64,000 nucleotides of DNA from Hydrogenedens sp964549105 (GCA_964549105.1 CAZJTZ010000001.1:62001-126000), one strand, 5' to 3'. Positions 46,612 through 56,983 are shown, numbered from the stretch's first letter. A program made the numbers and translations. The notes: generated by a model not told the origin, from the sequence alone.

Positions 46612-47952
46612 ATGTTTGAAGTAAAGATGCCCAAATTAGGACAAACCGTTGAAGAAGTATCCATTGTTCAGTGGTTAAAAAAAGAAGGAGATGATGTTAA
46701 AGAGGGTGAACCCTTATTTACTGTCCAGACGGATAAAGCGGAGATAGAGTTTGAATCACCTGCAAGCGGAACCTTATTAAAAATATTGGTTGAGGCTGGC
46801 GTAGAAATTCCGGTATTAACGGTAGTTGCCCTTGTCGGAGATAAAGGTGAAGTTATTCCACCTGAATATGCACAGGGCACACAACCTGCAACTATGGAGA
46901 AACCAAAAGTTGAGATACAAACTCTTCAAACAGCAGAAACACATACAACTCCTGCACCTGCAAATGAAGTGCCAATAGCCACAGGTATATCAGGGGAAGT
47001 AATTGCGTCGCCACGCGCCAAAAAAGTAGCAGAAGAATATAATATCCCGTTAGAAACAATTCAAGGGAAAGGAGTCGGAGGAAGAATTATGTCCTCTGAT
47101 GTTGAAAATGCTGTAAAGACACAACCTAAAACAACTCCCGTAGCACGGAAATTGGCAGAGCAAGAAGGGATTGATTTGAGGCATGTTCAAGGCACAGGGC
47201 CACAAGGTAAAATAACAAAAGAGGATATAGAACTTGCTAAATCATCTCCAAAGAAAGAGCCTTCTCCAACTCCTGCTTCCTTGCCCGAAACCGTTCAAAA
47301 AATTCCACTTACGCCTATGCGTAAAATTATTGCAGAACGAATGAGCCATAGCATACATATTGCCCCACATTATTACATAACTGTTGAGATTGATATGACA
47401 AACGCAAAGTTATTACGAGAGAAACTGCCCTTCAAGGTTTCCTATAACGATATTGTTCTATATGCAGCAGTGAAGACACTACGAGAATTTCCGCTGGTAA
47501 ATGTTCAATGGGGTGGAGATTGTGTTATTCAAATGCCTGATATTAATCTGGGTGTGGCTGTTGCTTTACCACAAGGACTGATTGTTCCTGTAATCAAAAA
47601 GGCTCAGGAATTATCGCTGGAAGGGCTTGCTAAAGCGGCGAAGGGACTTGTTACCAAAGCACAAAATAACAAGTTGCTGCCTGATGACTACACAGGAAAT
47701 ACCTTCACCGTATCCAATTTAGGTCCTTATGGTGTTGACCATTTTACGGCAATCATCAATCAACCTGACAGTGCTATACTTGCTGTAGGACAGATGAAAG
47801 ACCGTCCTGTTGTAATCAACGGCGGCATCTTTATTCGACCCATAATGAAGGTAACAATGTCCTGTGACCATCGCGTTATTGATGGTGCATTAGGCGGCCA
47901 ATTTATGGGTAGATTCCGAGAAATATTAGAAGCGGCAAATTTCATACAATAA
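46612..47952 (+). CDS. 2-oxo acid dehydrogenase E2 (dihydrolipoyl acyltransferase)
   Basis: 446 residues. One N-terminal lipoyl domain with the lipoylated Lys42 in VQTDKAEIEF. Two peripheral-subunit-binding domains follow: about 127-163 (SPRAKKVAEEYNI) and 172-208 (TPVARKLAEQEGI). The catalytic domain ends in SCDHRVIDGALGGQFMG with His420 and Asp424. The gene is directly followed by the E3 gene. E1 genes are not present. Acyl specificity (pyruvate, branched chain or acetoin) cannot be decided. Two binding domains instead of one is less usual. Confidence 0.93.
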   Translation: MFEVKMPKLGQTVEEVSIVQWLKKEGDDVKEGEPLFTVQTDKAEIEFESPASGTLLKILVEAGVEIPVLTVVALVGDKGEVIPPEYAQGTQPATMEKPKVEIQTLQTAETHTTPAPANEVPIATGISGEVIASPRAKKVAEEYNIPLETIQGKGVGGRIMSSDVENAVKTQPKTTPVARKLAEQEGIDLRHVQGTGPQGKITKEDIELAKSSPKKEPSPTPASLPETVQKIPLTPMRKIIAERMSHSIHIAPHYYITVEIDMTNAKLLREKLPFKVSYNDIVLYAAVKTLREFPLVNVQWGGDCVIQMPDINLGVAVALPQGLIVPVIKKAQELSLEGLAKAAKGLVTKAQNNKLLPDDYTGNTFTVSNLGPYGVDHFTAIINQPDSAILAVGQMKDRPVVINGGIFIRPIMKVTMSCDHRVIDGALGGQFMGRFREILEAANFIQ

Positions 47953-47976
47953 CTTTGATATAAAAGGAGAACAATA

Positions 47977-49368
47977 ATGGCAGATTTTGATGTTGTAGTT
48001 ATAGGTGCGGGTCCGGGCGGATATGTTTCAGCCATTCGTTCTGCCCAACGCGGTGCGAAAACAGCCGTAGTTGAAAAGAGATATCTTGGCGGTGTTTGCT
48101 TAAACATCGGTTGTATCCCTACCAAGACCTTAATTCATACGGCTAATCTATTTCGTAAAATAAATAAAGGTGGCGAGTTTGGGGTTAAGGTAGAAAATCC
48201 ACAATTAGACCTACAACAACTGAAACAACGGAAAGATAAGGTTATAGCACTTAATACAGGCGGAATTGAACGTCTTTTTAAGTCTTATAACATTGATTGG
48301 ATTAAAGGGGAAGCCACAATAAGCCAGCCCAATGAAGTAAATATAGATGGCAAAAAAGTCACGACAAAAAATCTCATTATTGCAACAGGTGGAAGACCAG
48401 TCGAATTGCCAATTCTATCCTTTGACAGGGAACGGGTCATTGACAGTTCGCAGGCATTGGAATTAACCAAAATTCCAAAACGGATTGGTATTATCGGAGC
48501 AGGTGCAATTGGTTGTGAATTTGCCTGTATCTGGAATACTTTTGGAGCTGAGGTTCATCTGATTGAAATGTTACCACATATACTTCCCAAAGAAGATGAA
48601 GAATTAACAAAGCGACTTGAATCTATATTTAAGAAAGAAGGTATTCAAATTTACACAGGTAGTAAATTAAAAGAGGCAAAAGTAGAAAAAAATAGCGTAA
48701 TTCTTTCTATTGAAGGCAATAAAACGGCTCAGATAGAAGTTGACATGGTTCTGGTATGTGTGGGTATGAGGTGTAATTCGGAATGTATCCAGGAGCCTCT
48801 ACGTAGTGCATTAAAAATAAATAAACGGGGAGGAATTGGCGTAAATGAAAAAATGGAGACAGGTGTTCCCGGCATATATGCCATTGGAGATGTTATAGAC
48901 CGAACATGGCTTGCACATGGTGCCTCTAACGAAGGGATTGTTGCGGCAATAAATGCAACAGGCGGAAACAAACGAATTAACTATAATGTTCTTCCTGCAT
49001 GCACATTTACTTTTCCTGAACTTGCCAGTGTTGGGAAAAATGAACAGAAGGTTAAGGAACAAGGGATTCCCTATAAAGTAGGACGATTCTTATTTGCGGG
49101 CAATGGTAGGGCACATACCTTAGGCGAAGCAGAAGGAATGGTAAAAATCATTGGGGATAGCCGAACAGATGAAATTTTAGGTATCCACATACTAGGACCA
49201 GAAGCAGGCGAAATTATCGCAACGGCAAGTGTTGCAATGACATTAGAGAGCACAGTAGAAGAACTGGTAGAGACAATATTTACCCATCCTACTCTATCTG
49301 AGACACTTATGGAAGCAAGCGAAGATTACTATGGCATGAGTATTCACACTCCTCCAAAGAAAGCATGA
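47977..49368 (+). CDS. lpdA: Dihydrolipoyl dehydrogenase (E3)
   Basis: 463-residue FAD flavoprotein. FAD motif VVIGAGPGGYVSAI (7-20); redox disulfide in GGVCLNIGCIPTK (Cys41, Cys46). NAD motif IGIIGAGAIGCEFA; second FAD motif IYAIGDVID. C-terminal catalytic His in FTHPTLSE. Strong ribosome site AAAGGAGA. It reoxidises lipoate on E2. It is the last gene of the mtlD-E2-E3 unit. Confidence 0.96.
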   Translation: MADFDVVVIGAGPGGYVSAIRSAQRGAKTAVVEKRYLGGVCLNIGCIPTKTLIHTANLFRKINKGGEFGVKVENPQLDLQQLKQRKDKVIALNTGGIERLFKSYNIDWIKGEATISQPNEVNIDGKKVTTKNLIIATGGRPVELPILSFDRERVIDSSQALELTKIPKRIGIIGAGAIGCEFACIWNTFGAEVHLIEMLPHILPKEDEELTKRLESIFKKEGIQIYTGSKLKEAKVEKNSVILSIEGNKTAQIEVDMVLVCVGMRCNSECIQEPLRSALKINKRGGIGVNEKMETGVPGIYAIGDVIDRTWLAHGASNEGIVAAINATGGNKRINYNVLPACTFTFPELASVGKNEQKVKEQGIPYKVGRFLFAGNGRAHTLGEAEGMVKIIGDSRTDEILGIHILGPEAGEIIATASVAMTLESTVEELVETIFTHPTLSETLMEASEDYYGMSIHTPPKKA

Positions 49369-49467
49369 TACAGTGTGGAATATCACATATCTTAAAAATT
49401 AAAATAATAATCAAAGACTTTTTATCGTAAAACATAAAACATCTATAATATCCAAAAAATTAACATT

Positions 49468-51738
49468 ATGAATAACGATTTAACAAAAAATTCGCGTAAA
49501 GACCGTCTATGCGTTTGTCTTTTCCTTTTGTTATTTCCTGCAACAGTTTTGGTAATTGATTTTTCGCAGAATCGAGTACCGGGAAACTATCCTGCACTAT
49601 ATAACAACCCCATCTGGGTAGATGGAAAGTCTATTTCTGATTCTGATGTGAACCAGAACATAGATTCCACCACAGACGGTTCTGAATATTTATCCAATTA
49701 TCTGTATATGTCAGAAGTAAGGAGTCTCTCTTCTATTTTGTGGGATAATACTTCAGGAGGAGGGACACCTGCTCTTGCACGATGGAAAACACGATTCTTT
49801 TCTATATTTAGCATTCCTTTTTATATCTTTCCGCCAGTAACGGCTTTATATTCAACTATTTGGTTAAGAATGATTATTGCTGGCATAGGCATTTATTTAC
49901 TCGCAAAATTCTATGGTTTGCTTCCATCAACGGGATTATTTATCGCTATACTTTTTCAATTCACAGGACCTTTATTTTATACCCCAATACACCCTATAAC
50001 AGATGTAATCGCTTGTTTTCCCTTTTATCTTCTAATACTCAATCTCCTTTTTTACCGTTCTTTTAGATACTGGGTTTTGCTCAGTCCTATAATTGCACTG
50101 ATGGCTCTCGGAGGTGATATTGAGACAATTATTGTAATCTTCCTTTTTACCCTGATATATATACTTTTCTTATTTTGGATTGCAAAGCCAGAAAGGGTTT
50201 CTTTTACTTCATCTATTTCATTTGTGCTATTAGCATGGATAGTAGCAGTTGGAGCAATTGCTTTCCAACTACTCCCCTATCTTGAATGGAATAATTATCG
50301 GGCTTCTATTCCGGGAGTTGATTCATCTACAAAACTGTCATTTAAAGCCTTAATAGGTCTATTTTTACCAGCAGGTACATCTCCTGACCATATTCATCTA
50401 CTTTCTTTAATTCTTCTCTGCTCACCGGGAATATGCTGTATCTTACTTCTACCTTTATGGGTTAGTGCTCATTCTCTTATAAAGCGAGAAATCCGTGGAA
50501 AAATAGATTCTTTTTTTGCTGCAAGCATCATCCTTTTCGTTATTTTATGCTCACTCATTTGTGCTAATTTGCATTTGCCATATTTGAATAATTTTTCGTT
50601 AATACATGTAGGCTGGTTATTTATTCTCTCCATTGGTTTTATAATCGGTTTATCTGTCGAGTCCTGGAATTTGTTTTCGCCTGACGAATGTCGTATATGT
50701 GTTAAAAGGCTTTTATTTGTAGCACTCTTATTCTGGACAGTCTTATTTTTATTAGCAGTTATTGGCAAAGTTACTAATTTTATAGGTGTAGAATTTTTCT
50801 GGAAGGAGTTTGGGATAGCGTTAGTATTCCTGATTTTGACCTTTGCTTATTTACTCATAAGCCTTTTTTCCCCATCGCCAAAAAATGCAGGCTATATACT
50901 AACGATTCTTGTCTTACTTTCAGTCGCACTTTTGTATCTACCCTATAGGAATACCGTTCCATTGGAACTATTAAGACCTAATGATGAAACTATTGCTAAA
51001 TTAAAGGAACACGGAATACGATTTACAGGTCCAGAAAACTTACAAAATAGTTTTCTACCACCATCAGGATTGACCTTGATGGTTATACCCCCTGAAAAAT
51101 GTACTGAACGATATTATATGTTTATGAAACGAGCACTGGAAGACCCTCAACTATGGCTCAGAACCGGCACATCCAGTTTCCTCTTTATCTCTACGCCAAA
51201 CTCAGGAAACATATCTGATTCCTTTTTCAAAATTCGTCCTAAAACGAAATTGGTAGATATATTTTCATCTGGAATGGCAATTTTTAAGGTGGAGGAAGAG
51301 GCTTCGCGTGCGTATGTAATATACAATGGAAAAAACATAAATAAGGTTGAGCCTCATTTGTTAAATTCTGCACTTCCTAACCTGGTAGAAAATGCACCTA
51401 TACCCGAAACAAAACCTATACCTGAACTAACAGCAACAGTCGAGGACATTTCCTCAACCCATGTGCGGGTTAAAGTTCAAAAGACAAAACCAGGTATCCT
51501 TGTATTAGCAGATACTTATTATCCTGGCTGGACTGTAAGTGTAGATGGAGTCATAAAGGAAATTGTTCCTGTAAATATTGCCTTTCGAGGTGTAGAACTT
51601 AGCGAAGGGGAGCACCAGATTGATTTTGAATACCAATACACAGGTCTCTGGTGGGGACTAATAATTTCTGTAATTACTTTTCTTTTTTTCCTTATTATCA
51701 TAAATTTTTCTTTTCAATTTTCTCAAAAACTTTCTTAA
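49468..51738 (+). CDS. YfhO-like multi-spanning membrane protein
   Basis: 756 residues with about 12-13 hydrophobic segments. The first outer loop contains DGSEYLSNYLYMSEVRSL and a LWDNTSGGGTPALARWK stretch typical of YfhO/PMT-like proteins. The C-terminal soluble part has ADTYYPGWTVSVDGV, then AFRGVELSEGEHQIDFEY and a last membrane helix; this ending is the YfhO mark. YfhO proteins are linked to glycosylation of teichoic acid or other envelope polymers in Firmicutes; the role in a diderm is unclear. Weak ribosome site. A clear terminator follows. Confidence 0.85.
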   Translation: MNNDLTKNSRKDRLCVCLFLLLFPATVLVIDFSQNRVPGNYPALYNNPIWVDGKSISDSDVNQNIDSTTDGSEYLSNYLYMSEVRSLSSILWDNTSGGGTPALARWKTRFFSIFSIPFYIFPPVTALYSTIWLRMIIAGIGIYLLAKFYGLLPSTGLFIAILFQFTGPLFYTPIHPITDVIACFPFYLLILNLLFYRSFRYWVLLSPIIALMALGGDIETIIVIFLFTLIYILFLFWIAKPERVSFTSSISFVLLAWIVAVGAIAFQLLPYLEWNNYRASIPGVDSSTKLSFKALIGLFLPAGTSPDHIHLLSLILLCSPGICCILLLPLWVSAHSLIKREIRGKIDSFFAASIILFVILCSLICANLHLPYLNNFSLIHVGWLFILSIGFIIGLSVESWNLFSPDECRICVKRLLFVALLFWTVLFLLAVIGKVTNFIGVEFFWKEFGIALVFLILTFAYLLISLFSPSPKNAGYILTILVLLSVALLYLPYRNTVPLELLRPNDETIAKLKEHGIRFTGPENLQNSFLPPSGLTLMVIPPEKCTERYYMFMKRALEDPQLWLRTGTSSFLFISTPNSGNISDSFFKIRPKTKLVDIFSSGMAIFKVEEEASRAYVIYNGKNINKVEPHLLNSALPNLVENAPIPETKPIPELTATVEDISSTHVRVKVQKTKPGILVLADTYYPGWTVSVDGVIKEIVPVNIAFRGVELSEGEHQIDFEYQYTGLWWGLIISVITFLFFLIIINFSFQFSQKLS

Positions 51739-51744
51739 AAGAAT

Positions 51745-51787
51745 AAGCCCTTTATCCTTTCTAATAGGACGAAGGGCTTGTTTTTTT
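51745..51787 (+). terminator. Rho-independent terminator after the YfhO-like gene
   Basis: Stem AAGCCCTT...AAGGGCTT with an inner ATCCT/AGGAC-type pairing, followed by G and seven T residues. It lies between the convergent YfhO-like and clpB genes. Confidence 0.9.
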
Positions 51788-51805
51788 ACCTGAATTATAC
51801 AGGGT

Positions 51806-54406
51806 TTATACCTTTTGTGCTTCTTTCTCTACTTTAAACATAAACTCATTGTTTTTGTCAACATCAATGTATACATGACTACCTTCTCCAATCCCCTGAG
51901 ATAGAATCTGCATGGCTAAGGCATCCACAACCTTCCGCTGGATAAGCCGTTTCAAGGGTCTTGCACCATAAACAGGGTCATAACCTTCTTCTGCAAGGGC
52001 ATTTTTAGCCTTATCACTTATTGAAACAGTTATCTGTCGTTCTGCTAATCTACGCGAAACCTGAGTCAACTGCAAATCTACAATTTGGGCAATTTCATTT
52101 CTTGTCAATGGATGGAACAAGATGATGTCATCTACACGGTTCAAGAATTCTGGACGGAAATGAGAATGTAAAATATTAGTTACATACTCTACCTGTTTCT
52201 CATAACTCAAATCCGTTTTCTGGAACACTTCACTTCCTAAGTTTGATGTCATAATAATAATGGTATTACGGAAATCCACAGTCCGTCCTTTACCATCGGT
52301 CAAACGACCATCATCTAATAATTGTAGCAATATATTAAATACTTCAGGATGTGCCTTTTCAATTTCGTCCAGAAGCACAACACTGTAAGGTTTTCTACGA
52401 ACTGCCTCGGTAAGTTGCCCCCCTTCCTCATAACCGACATAGCCGGGAGGAGCACCAATAAGCCGAGCCACAGAGTGCTTCTCCATATACTCAGACATAT
52501 CAATACGAATCATAGCGTTTTCATGGTCAAACAAGAGTTCTGCCAGAGCACGTGCTAACTCTGTTTTTCCTACACCGGTAGGTCCAAGGAATATAAACGA
52601 ACCAATAGGACGATTAGGGTCTTTTAAGCCAGCACGGGCTCTACGCACTGCATCGGAAACAGCACGAATTCCTTCTCTTTGTCCTACAACTCGTTTCGCC
52701 AGTCGCTCTTCCATATTTACCAACCTCTGCATTTCTCCCTCTAACAAACGGTCCACAGGGATACCCGTCCAACTGGATACAATTTTTGAAATATGTTCTT
52801 CTGTTACTTCCTCACTTAGAAAACTCCCTAACTTTTGTATCTCTTCTAATTCCTTTTTCTTCTCCTCCAACTCCTGGTTAAGTTTATTTAATTCACCATA
52901 GATAATTTCAGAGGCTTTATCTAAATTACCTTGCCGTTGTGCTATTTCTGCCTCTCTCTTTTCTTCTTCAATCTTTGTTTTAATTTCTCTAATCTGGTTA
53001 ATAACGGCTCTTTCTGTTTGCCATTTTGCTTTTTTGGCATTCAATTCTTCTCTTAATTCGGCTATTTCTTTCTCGATTTCTTCGCGTCTTTCTACACCAG
53101 ATTTCTCTGTTTCCTTTTTCAGAGCAAGATGTTCAATTTCCAGTTGGCGAATTCTCCTATCCAGCATATCAATTTCATACGGCATACTATCTATCTCTAT
53201 TCGCAAACGGGATGCCGCTTCATCTATCAAATCAATGGCTTTATCAGGCAAAAATCGGTCTGTGATATACCTATGACTTAAATAAGCAGCGGCTACAATT
53301 GCGTCATCACGAATACGAACACCGTGGTGAACCTCATATTTTTCTTTTAATCCACGCAGGATAGCGATGGTATCTTCCACATCTGGCTCATCCACCATAA
53401 CAGGCTGGAATCGCCGTTCTAGTGCCGCGTCTTTTTCGACATGTTTCCGATATTCATCCAGAGTAGTTGCACCGATACAATGCAGTTCGCCACGTGCCAG
53501 GGCAGGTTTCAACATATTGGAAGCGTCAATTGCACCTTCGGCTGCACCCGCACCAATAAGCGTGTGCATCTCATCAATAAATAGAATAATATTCCCTTGT
53601 GACTCCTGAATAGCAGAGAGAACTGCTTTGAGTCGTTCTTCAAATTCGCCTCTAAATTTACTACCTGCAATAAGCGCCGATAAATCTAATGCAGCAATTC
53701 GTTTATTTTTTAGACTTTCTGGTACATCACCCGAAACAATCCGTTGAGCCAGACCTTCAACAATGGCTGTTTTACCTACACCAGGCTCACCAATAAGAAC
53801 CGGATTATTCTTGGTTCTTCGGGACAATACCTGTATAACCCTTCTTATTTCTTCATCTCTACCAATTACGGGGTCTAATTTTCCTGCACGGGCTAATTGA
53901 GTTAAATCTCTGCTAAACCGTTCAAGTGCGTCGTAGGTGGTTTCTGCATTGGGGTCATCAACTCGCTGATTTCCTCGAACCTCTTTAAGGGCAGTAAGAA
54001 TTGCATCTTCTTTTATGCCTAATTCTCTCAAAAGTTTTCCTGCATAATTGGTTTTATCACGAATCATCCCTACCAACACATGCTCAGAACTAAGATATTG
54101 GTCTTTCAATGTCTGTGCAAAATTCCATGAAACTTCTAACAATTGCTGAAGTTCATTTGAAAGGTTTGGATTATGAAGACCTGAAATTTTGGGAAGTTTG
54201 TTTAATTCCCGTTCAATGGAATTCTGCACTTGACCTTTTGAAACACCCAGTCTTTGTAGAATTGGAACAACAGCAGAGTTTTCTTTTGTAATTAAGGTAG
54301 ATAATAAATGTAATGAAGTAAGTTCAGGATGCCCTTTATTTGTAGCCAAATCAAGGGCTTCCGAAAAGGCATCTTGTAATGGAATAGTTAATCTATCAAA
54401 TCTCAT
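51806..54406 (-). CDS. clpB: ATP-dependent disaggregase ClpB
   Basis: 866 residues, standard ClpB length. The N-domain repeats cover about 1-145. The first AAA+ domain has Walker A GEPGVGKT (206-213). The M-domain coiled coil spans about 400-530. The second AAA+ domain has Walker A GPTGVGKT (about residue 605), then GAPPGYVGYEEGGQL and VVLLDEIEKAHPEV. With DnaK it recovers aggregated proteins. Strong ribosome site GAGGAG. No CIRCE operator is visible upstream; a sigma-70-like promoter is at 54442-54470. Confidence 0.98.
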   Translation of the reverse strand: MRFDRLTIPLQDAFSEALDLATNKGHPELTSLHLLSTLITKENSAVVPILQRLGVSKGQVQNSIERELNKLPKISGLHNPNLSNELQQLLEVSWNFAQTLKDQYLSSEHVLVGMIRDKTNYAGKLLRELGIKEDAILTALKEVRGNQRVDDPNAETTYDALERFSRDLTQLARAGKLDPVIGRDEEIRRVIQVLSRRTKNNPVLIGEPGVGKTAIVEGLAQRIVSGDVPESLKNKRIAALDLSALIAGSKFRGEFEERLKAVLSAIQESQGNIILFIDEMHTLIGAGAAEGAIDASNMLKPALARGELHCIGATTLDEYRKHVEKDAALERRFQPVMVDEPDVEDTIAILRGLKEKYEVHHGVRIRDDAIVAAAYLSHRYITDRFLPDKAIDLIDEAASRLRIEIDSMPYEIDMLDRRIRQLEIEHLALKKETEKSGVERREEIEKEIAELREELNAKKAKWQTERAVINQIREIKTKIEEEKREAEIAQRQGNLDKASEIIYGELNKLNQELEEKKKELEEIQKLGSFLSEEVTEEHISKIVSSWTGIPVDRLLEGEMQRLVNMEERLAKRVVGQREGIRAVSDAVRRARAGLKDPNRPIGSFIFLGPTGVGKTELARALAELLFDHENAMIRIDMSEYMEKHSVARLIGAPPGYVGYEEGGQLTEAVRRKPYSVVLLDEIEKAHPEVFNILLQLLDDGRLTDGKGRTVDFRNTIIIMTSNLGSEVFQKTDLSYEKQVEYVTNILHSHFRPEFLNRVDDIILFHPLTRNEIAQIVDLQLTQVSRRLAERQITVSISDKAKNALAEEGYDPVYGARPLKRLIQRKVVDALAMQILSQGIGEGSHVYIDVDKNNEFMFKVEKEAQKV

Positions 54407-54441
54407 AGTTTTACTCCTCTTTCTTCGTAGTTTTTTTGTTA

Positions 54442-54470
54442 TATCTAGTATTAAGCAACTACCATGCCAA
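54442..54470 (-). promoter_or_regulatory. Candidate clpB promoter
   Basis: On the minus strand, TTGGCA, a 17-base spacer and TAGATA, ending about 35 bases upstream of the clpB start. No heat-shock sigma consensus or CIRCE palindrome was seen. Confidence 0.45.
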
Positions 54471-54553
54471 TAAAAACCACGATTTTAAGATACTCTCCCA
54501 CCAATATTTGTTTCAAAAACAAACATCGGTTCTACCATATTTCAATATCAAAC

Positions 54554-54592
54554 AAAAAAGATAGACTCTGCTTTACAACAGGGTCTATCTTT
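54554..54592 (-). terminator. Terminator of the porin gene
   Basis: Stem AAAGATAGAC/GTCTATCTTT with additional inner CTG/CAG pairing. On the minus strand it is followed by a run of T (TTTTTTG). It lies about 35 bases past the stop of the 54626 gene. Confidence 0.88.
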
Positions 54593-54625
54593 ATTTAAAT
54601 TATATGTGAATTATATGTGCGTTAA

Positions 54626-56188
54626 TTAAAATTTTAATACTGTCATCCAGAAGATATAGCCCGCATTATCATTATCCGTTCCACCGGCAAATTCCGTTCC
54701 ATTTGCTTGTATATAAGAACCTTTCGCTAAACCATCTCCCATAAATAGGTAATTACCATATAACTGAAACCATAAATCCTTGGAATAGTTGTATCTAATA
54801 AATGCTGCAATTTCCCAGCCAATATCGCTTTCCCCTTCATCCGTCCAAAAACTTAAAGATGGTGCTGCATAAAATCTTCTCCCAAATACATTAAAAGATT
54901 TTGGTGGGTCAAAGGGAGAAACGATACCATCATACGCACCATGCACATGAAGTAATATTTTATCTGTGGGCTTCAATTCAAATCCCAATTGAACCTGCCA
55001 GAAGTTAGACATCCAGCCATTATCATTGACCGTAGGCAGATAGTTTTTATCAGAAAAAAGACGATTAAAGGAATGGCTTGCTTCAGGTTCGTAGAAGGGA
55101 TTAAGCCAATCGGAAAAACTAATACTACGGTTGTCATCTCCCTGAAAACACACACCCAGCATATAAACACGAGGCGACCATTTTACATCACTAAAGGTAT
55201 AACCTACTGTAAGTTCAACGCCCAAATCACCCCAGTTCGCATCATCATCACCGTAAATCATTCCAATAGGTTTAAAAGTAGCACCTAACGAATCTGCCTC
55301 ACCAAACTGGTAAGCCAATTCTAAATCGTAATCAAAACCTGAAGACATACCAAAAGCACGAATACCTACTGTGTGTAATTTCGTAACACCATAATCGTCA
55401 CGATTTAACATATCTCCGTAAAATTCCACTATGGGGTCTCCTGTTGTATCATGAGGACTTAACCCATCTCTTAAAAAATACCAGTATGCAGAAATGGTTA
55501 AGGGTTTCCATCCAGTATAAGCCCCATAAACACCATAGAAATCAACATCTCCATCTTCTTCAATCAGGTAACGCTCGTTTAATTTGGAAGCAAAAGCATC
55601 CACTGTCCAATCGTCCTGTTTGTAAGTCAATCGAATTGCATCGTGAGATGAATATTGAGAAGGGGTTAACATATTGGTAACCAACCAACCTTTGCCCATA
55701 ATTAAGTCCTGCCGTCCTATCCTCAAACTCAAGGGTGCACCGAATAATTCTCTTATCTCAATATAGGCTTGTTCTATCTCTACATCATCTTTAGAATCTG
55801 CCCTGATGTCTGTGCCAGTTGCATAATCACGAGAACGAAAATCTTCTCCCCAGATATGCCAGTCATAAAATTCTATAAACGCAGTAACATTATCCGTAAA
55901 ATCTGCCTTGAAGTTTAATAAAACAGATGACTCATACCTTGTCCAATCTGGGCCTTCATTATCCCATTTATACTTTGATGTAATCTTAGTACCACCAACA
56001 GGCCTCTTTTGAACAAACGCGGCTGGAATCCGTTCATCTACGGGTGCAAGAGTATTAATATACCATCTCCCTCTGACTCTCAACTCCCCACCTACGGATA
56101 CACTTTGTAATTCAGCAATCGCTACCGATGCCACCGTAGTTAATAATAAAGACAAAAAAACCCCACTCAACAAAACTGTTTTTCTCAT
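54626..56188 (-). CDS. Outer-membrane beta-barrel porin (alginate-export-like)
   Basis: 520 residues with a signal peptide ending near AIAELQS (about residue 25). The mature protein shows alternating beta-strand patterns, many aromatic residues and a C-terminal Phe (MTVLKF) as in barrel proteins. SLRIGRQDLIMGKGWLV and ELRVRGRWYIN resemble the alginate-export/AlgE-like porin group. It would transport or export anionic oligosaccharides, but substrate prediction from sequence is unsafe. Good ribosome site AAAGGGT. Its own terminator lies downstream. It proves a diderm envelope. Confidence 0.82.
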   Translation of the reverse strand: MRKTVLLSGVFLSLLLTTVASVAIAELQSVSVGGELRVRGRWYINTLAPVDERIPAAFVQKRPVGGTKITSKYKWDNEGPDWTRYESSVLLNFKADFTDNVTAFIEFYDWHIWGEDFRSRDYATGTDIRADSKDDVEIEQAYIEIRELFGAPLSLRIGRQDLIMGKGWLVTNMLTPSQYSSHDAIRLTYKQDDWTVDAFASKLNERYLIEEDGDVDFYGVYGAYTGWKPLTISAYWYFLRDGLSPHDTTGDPIVEFYGDMLNRDDYGVTKLHTVGIRAFGMSSGFDYDLELAYQFGEADSLGATFKPIGMIYGDDDANWGDLGVELTVGYTFSDVKWSPRVYMLGVCFQGDDNRSISFSDWLNPFYEPEASHSFNRLFSDKNYLPTVNDNGWMSNFWQVQLGFELKPTDKILLHVHGAYDGIVSPFDPPKSFNVFGRRFYAAPSLSFWTDEGESDIGWEIAAFIRYNYSKDLWFQLYGNYLFMGDGLAKGSYIQANGTEFAGGTDNDNAGYIFWMTVLKF

Positions 56189-56501
56189 TTATGTACCCTT
56201 TCACCAAATTATAGTTTTACAAATTATAAACAACAACTATACCTAAAATCATAATCTAATAACTATAATAAATTTTTTTAAGAAATTCAAACAGAGCATA
56301 TTGGATAAAAATATGGAATACCAAAATATATTCTTGGGACCTCTTAAACTCATAAAACTAAAGATAGAGTCTCTACTATTTTTGTGTCTGTTAAATTAAT
56401 TTTCCAGAATTTTAGCATAAACATTTTCTTTATAATTGCTTTCCTTTTTTGGTAATATCCTTATATCTATAATTCCTTAATTACATATAAAGGAAACGAA
56501 T
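56189..56501. other. Divergent intergenic region
   Basis: About 310 bases of AT-rich DNA between the porin and the 56502 gene. It should hold promoters for both genes, but I could not pick a convincing -35/-10 pair, hairpin or RNA gene. Confidence 0.5.
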
Positions 56502-56978
56502 ATGGAAGAAAACGCTCCTGCCCCTAAAAATGAGTCCTCCGTTATTAATTTATTTAAGCACTCTATGGAAATACTTGCACTTATATATCTTGCTGGTGCT
56601 TTATTCTTTTTCTTTATCCCTGATGGTGTAAATTATATTCTTAATTTTCTCCCTATTTTCTTTAAGGTATTACAACCCTTGCCCGAGAAGAATACGGATT
56701 TCTTCTGGCTACCTCTGGTCGCCTCTCTTATGTTCGTATTAGCATATATTGCATACAAATCATCAAGAGACCCTGATAATAAGACCCTGATAAATATCCA
56801 TATTGCTTCCAAATTTATCTCTTCAATGGGGTATCTCTATTTATTTTTATCACATGCCTTTATATTTGGATATTTAGTTGGAGGGATACTTGACCTTATT
56901 ATTTGTGGTTATGTTCTTTTATTGAAATTCAAGGTGCAAAGGTTAGGAAAAGAAGAGACCCCACAACTTAATTTATAA
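56502..56978 (+). CDS. Small multi-spanning membrane protein of unknown family
   Basis: 158 residues with about four hydrophobic helices (for example ILALIYLAGALFFFFI and FWLPLVASLMFVLAYIAY). The ends are charged and probably cytoplasmic. No family recognised. Good ribosome site AAAGGAA. The lipocalin-like gene starts five bases after its stop, so it belongs to the GMC oxidoreductase cassette and could anchor it at the membrane. Confidence 0.75.
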   Translation: MEENAPAPKNESSVINLFKHSMEILALIYLAGALFFFFIPDGVNYILNFLPIFFKVLQPLPEKNTDFFWLPLVASLMFVLAYIAYKSSRDPDNKTLINIHIASKFISSMGYLYLFLSHAFIFGYLVGGILDLIICGYVLLLKFKVQRLGKEETPQLNL

Positions 56979-56983
56979 ACCTT

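Noticed and set aside
54500..54525. TTTGTTT/AAACAAA inverted pattern upstream of clpB as a heat-shock operator
   Set aside because: Imperfect, purely A/T-rich apart from few bases, and unlike CIRCE or HrcA sites.
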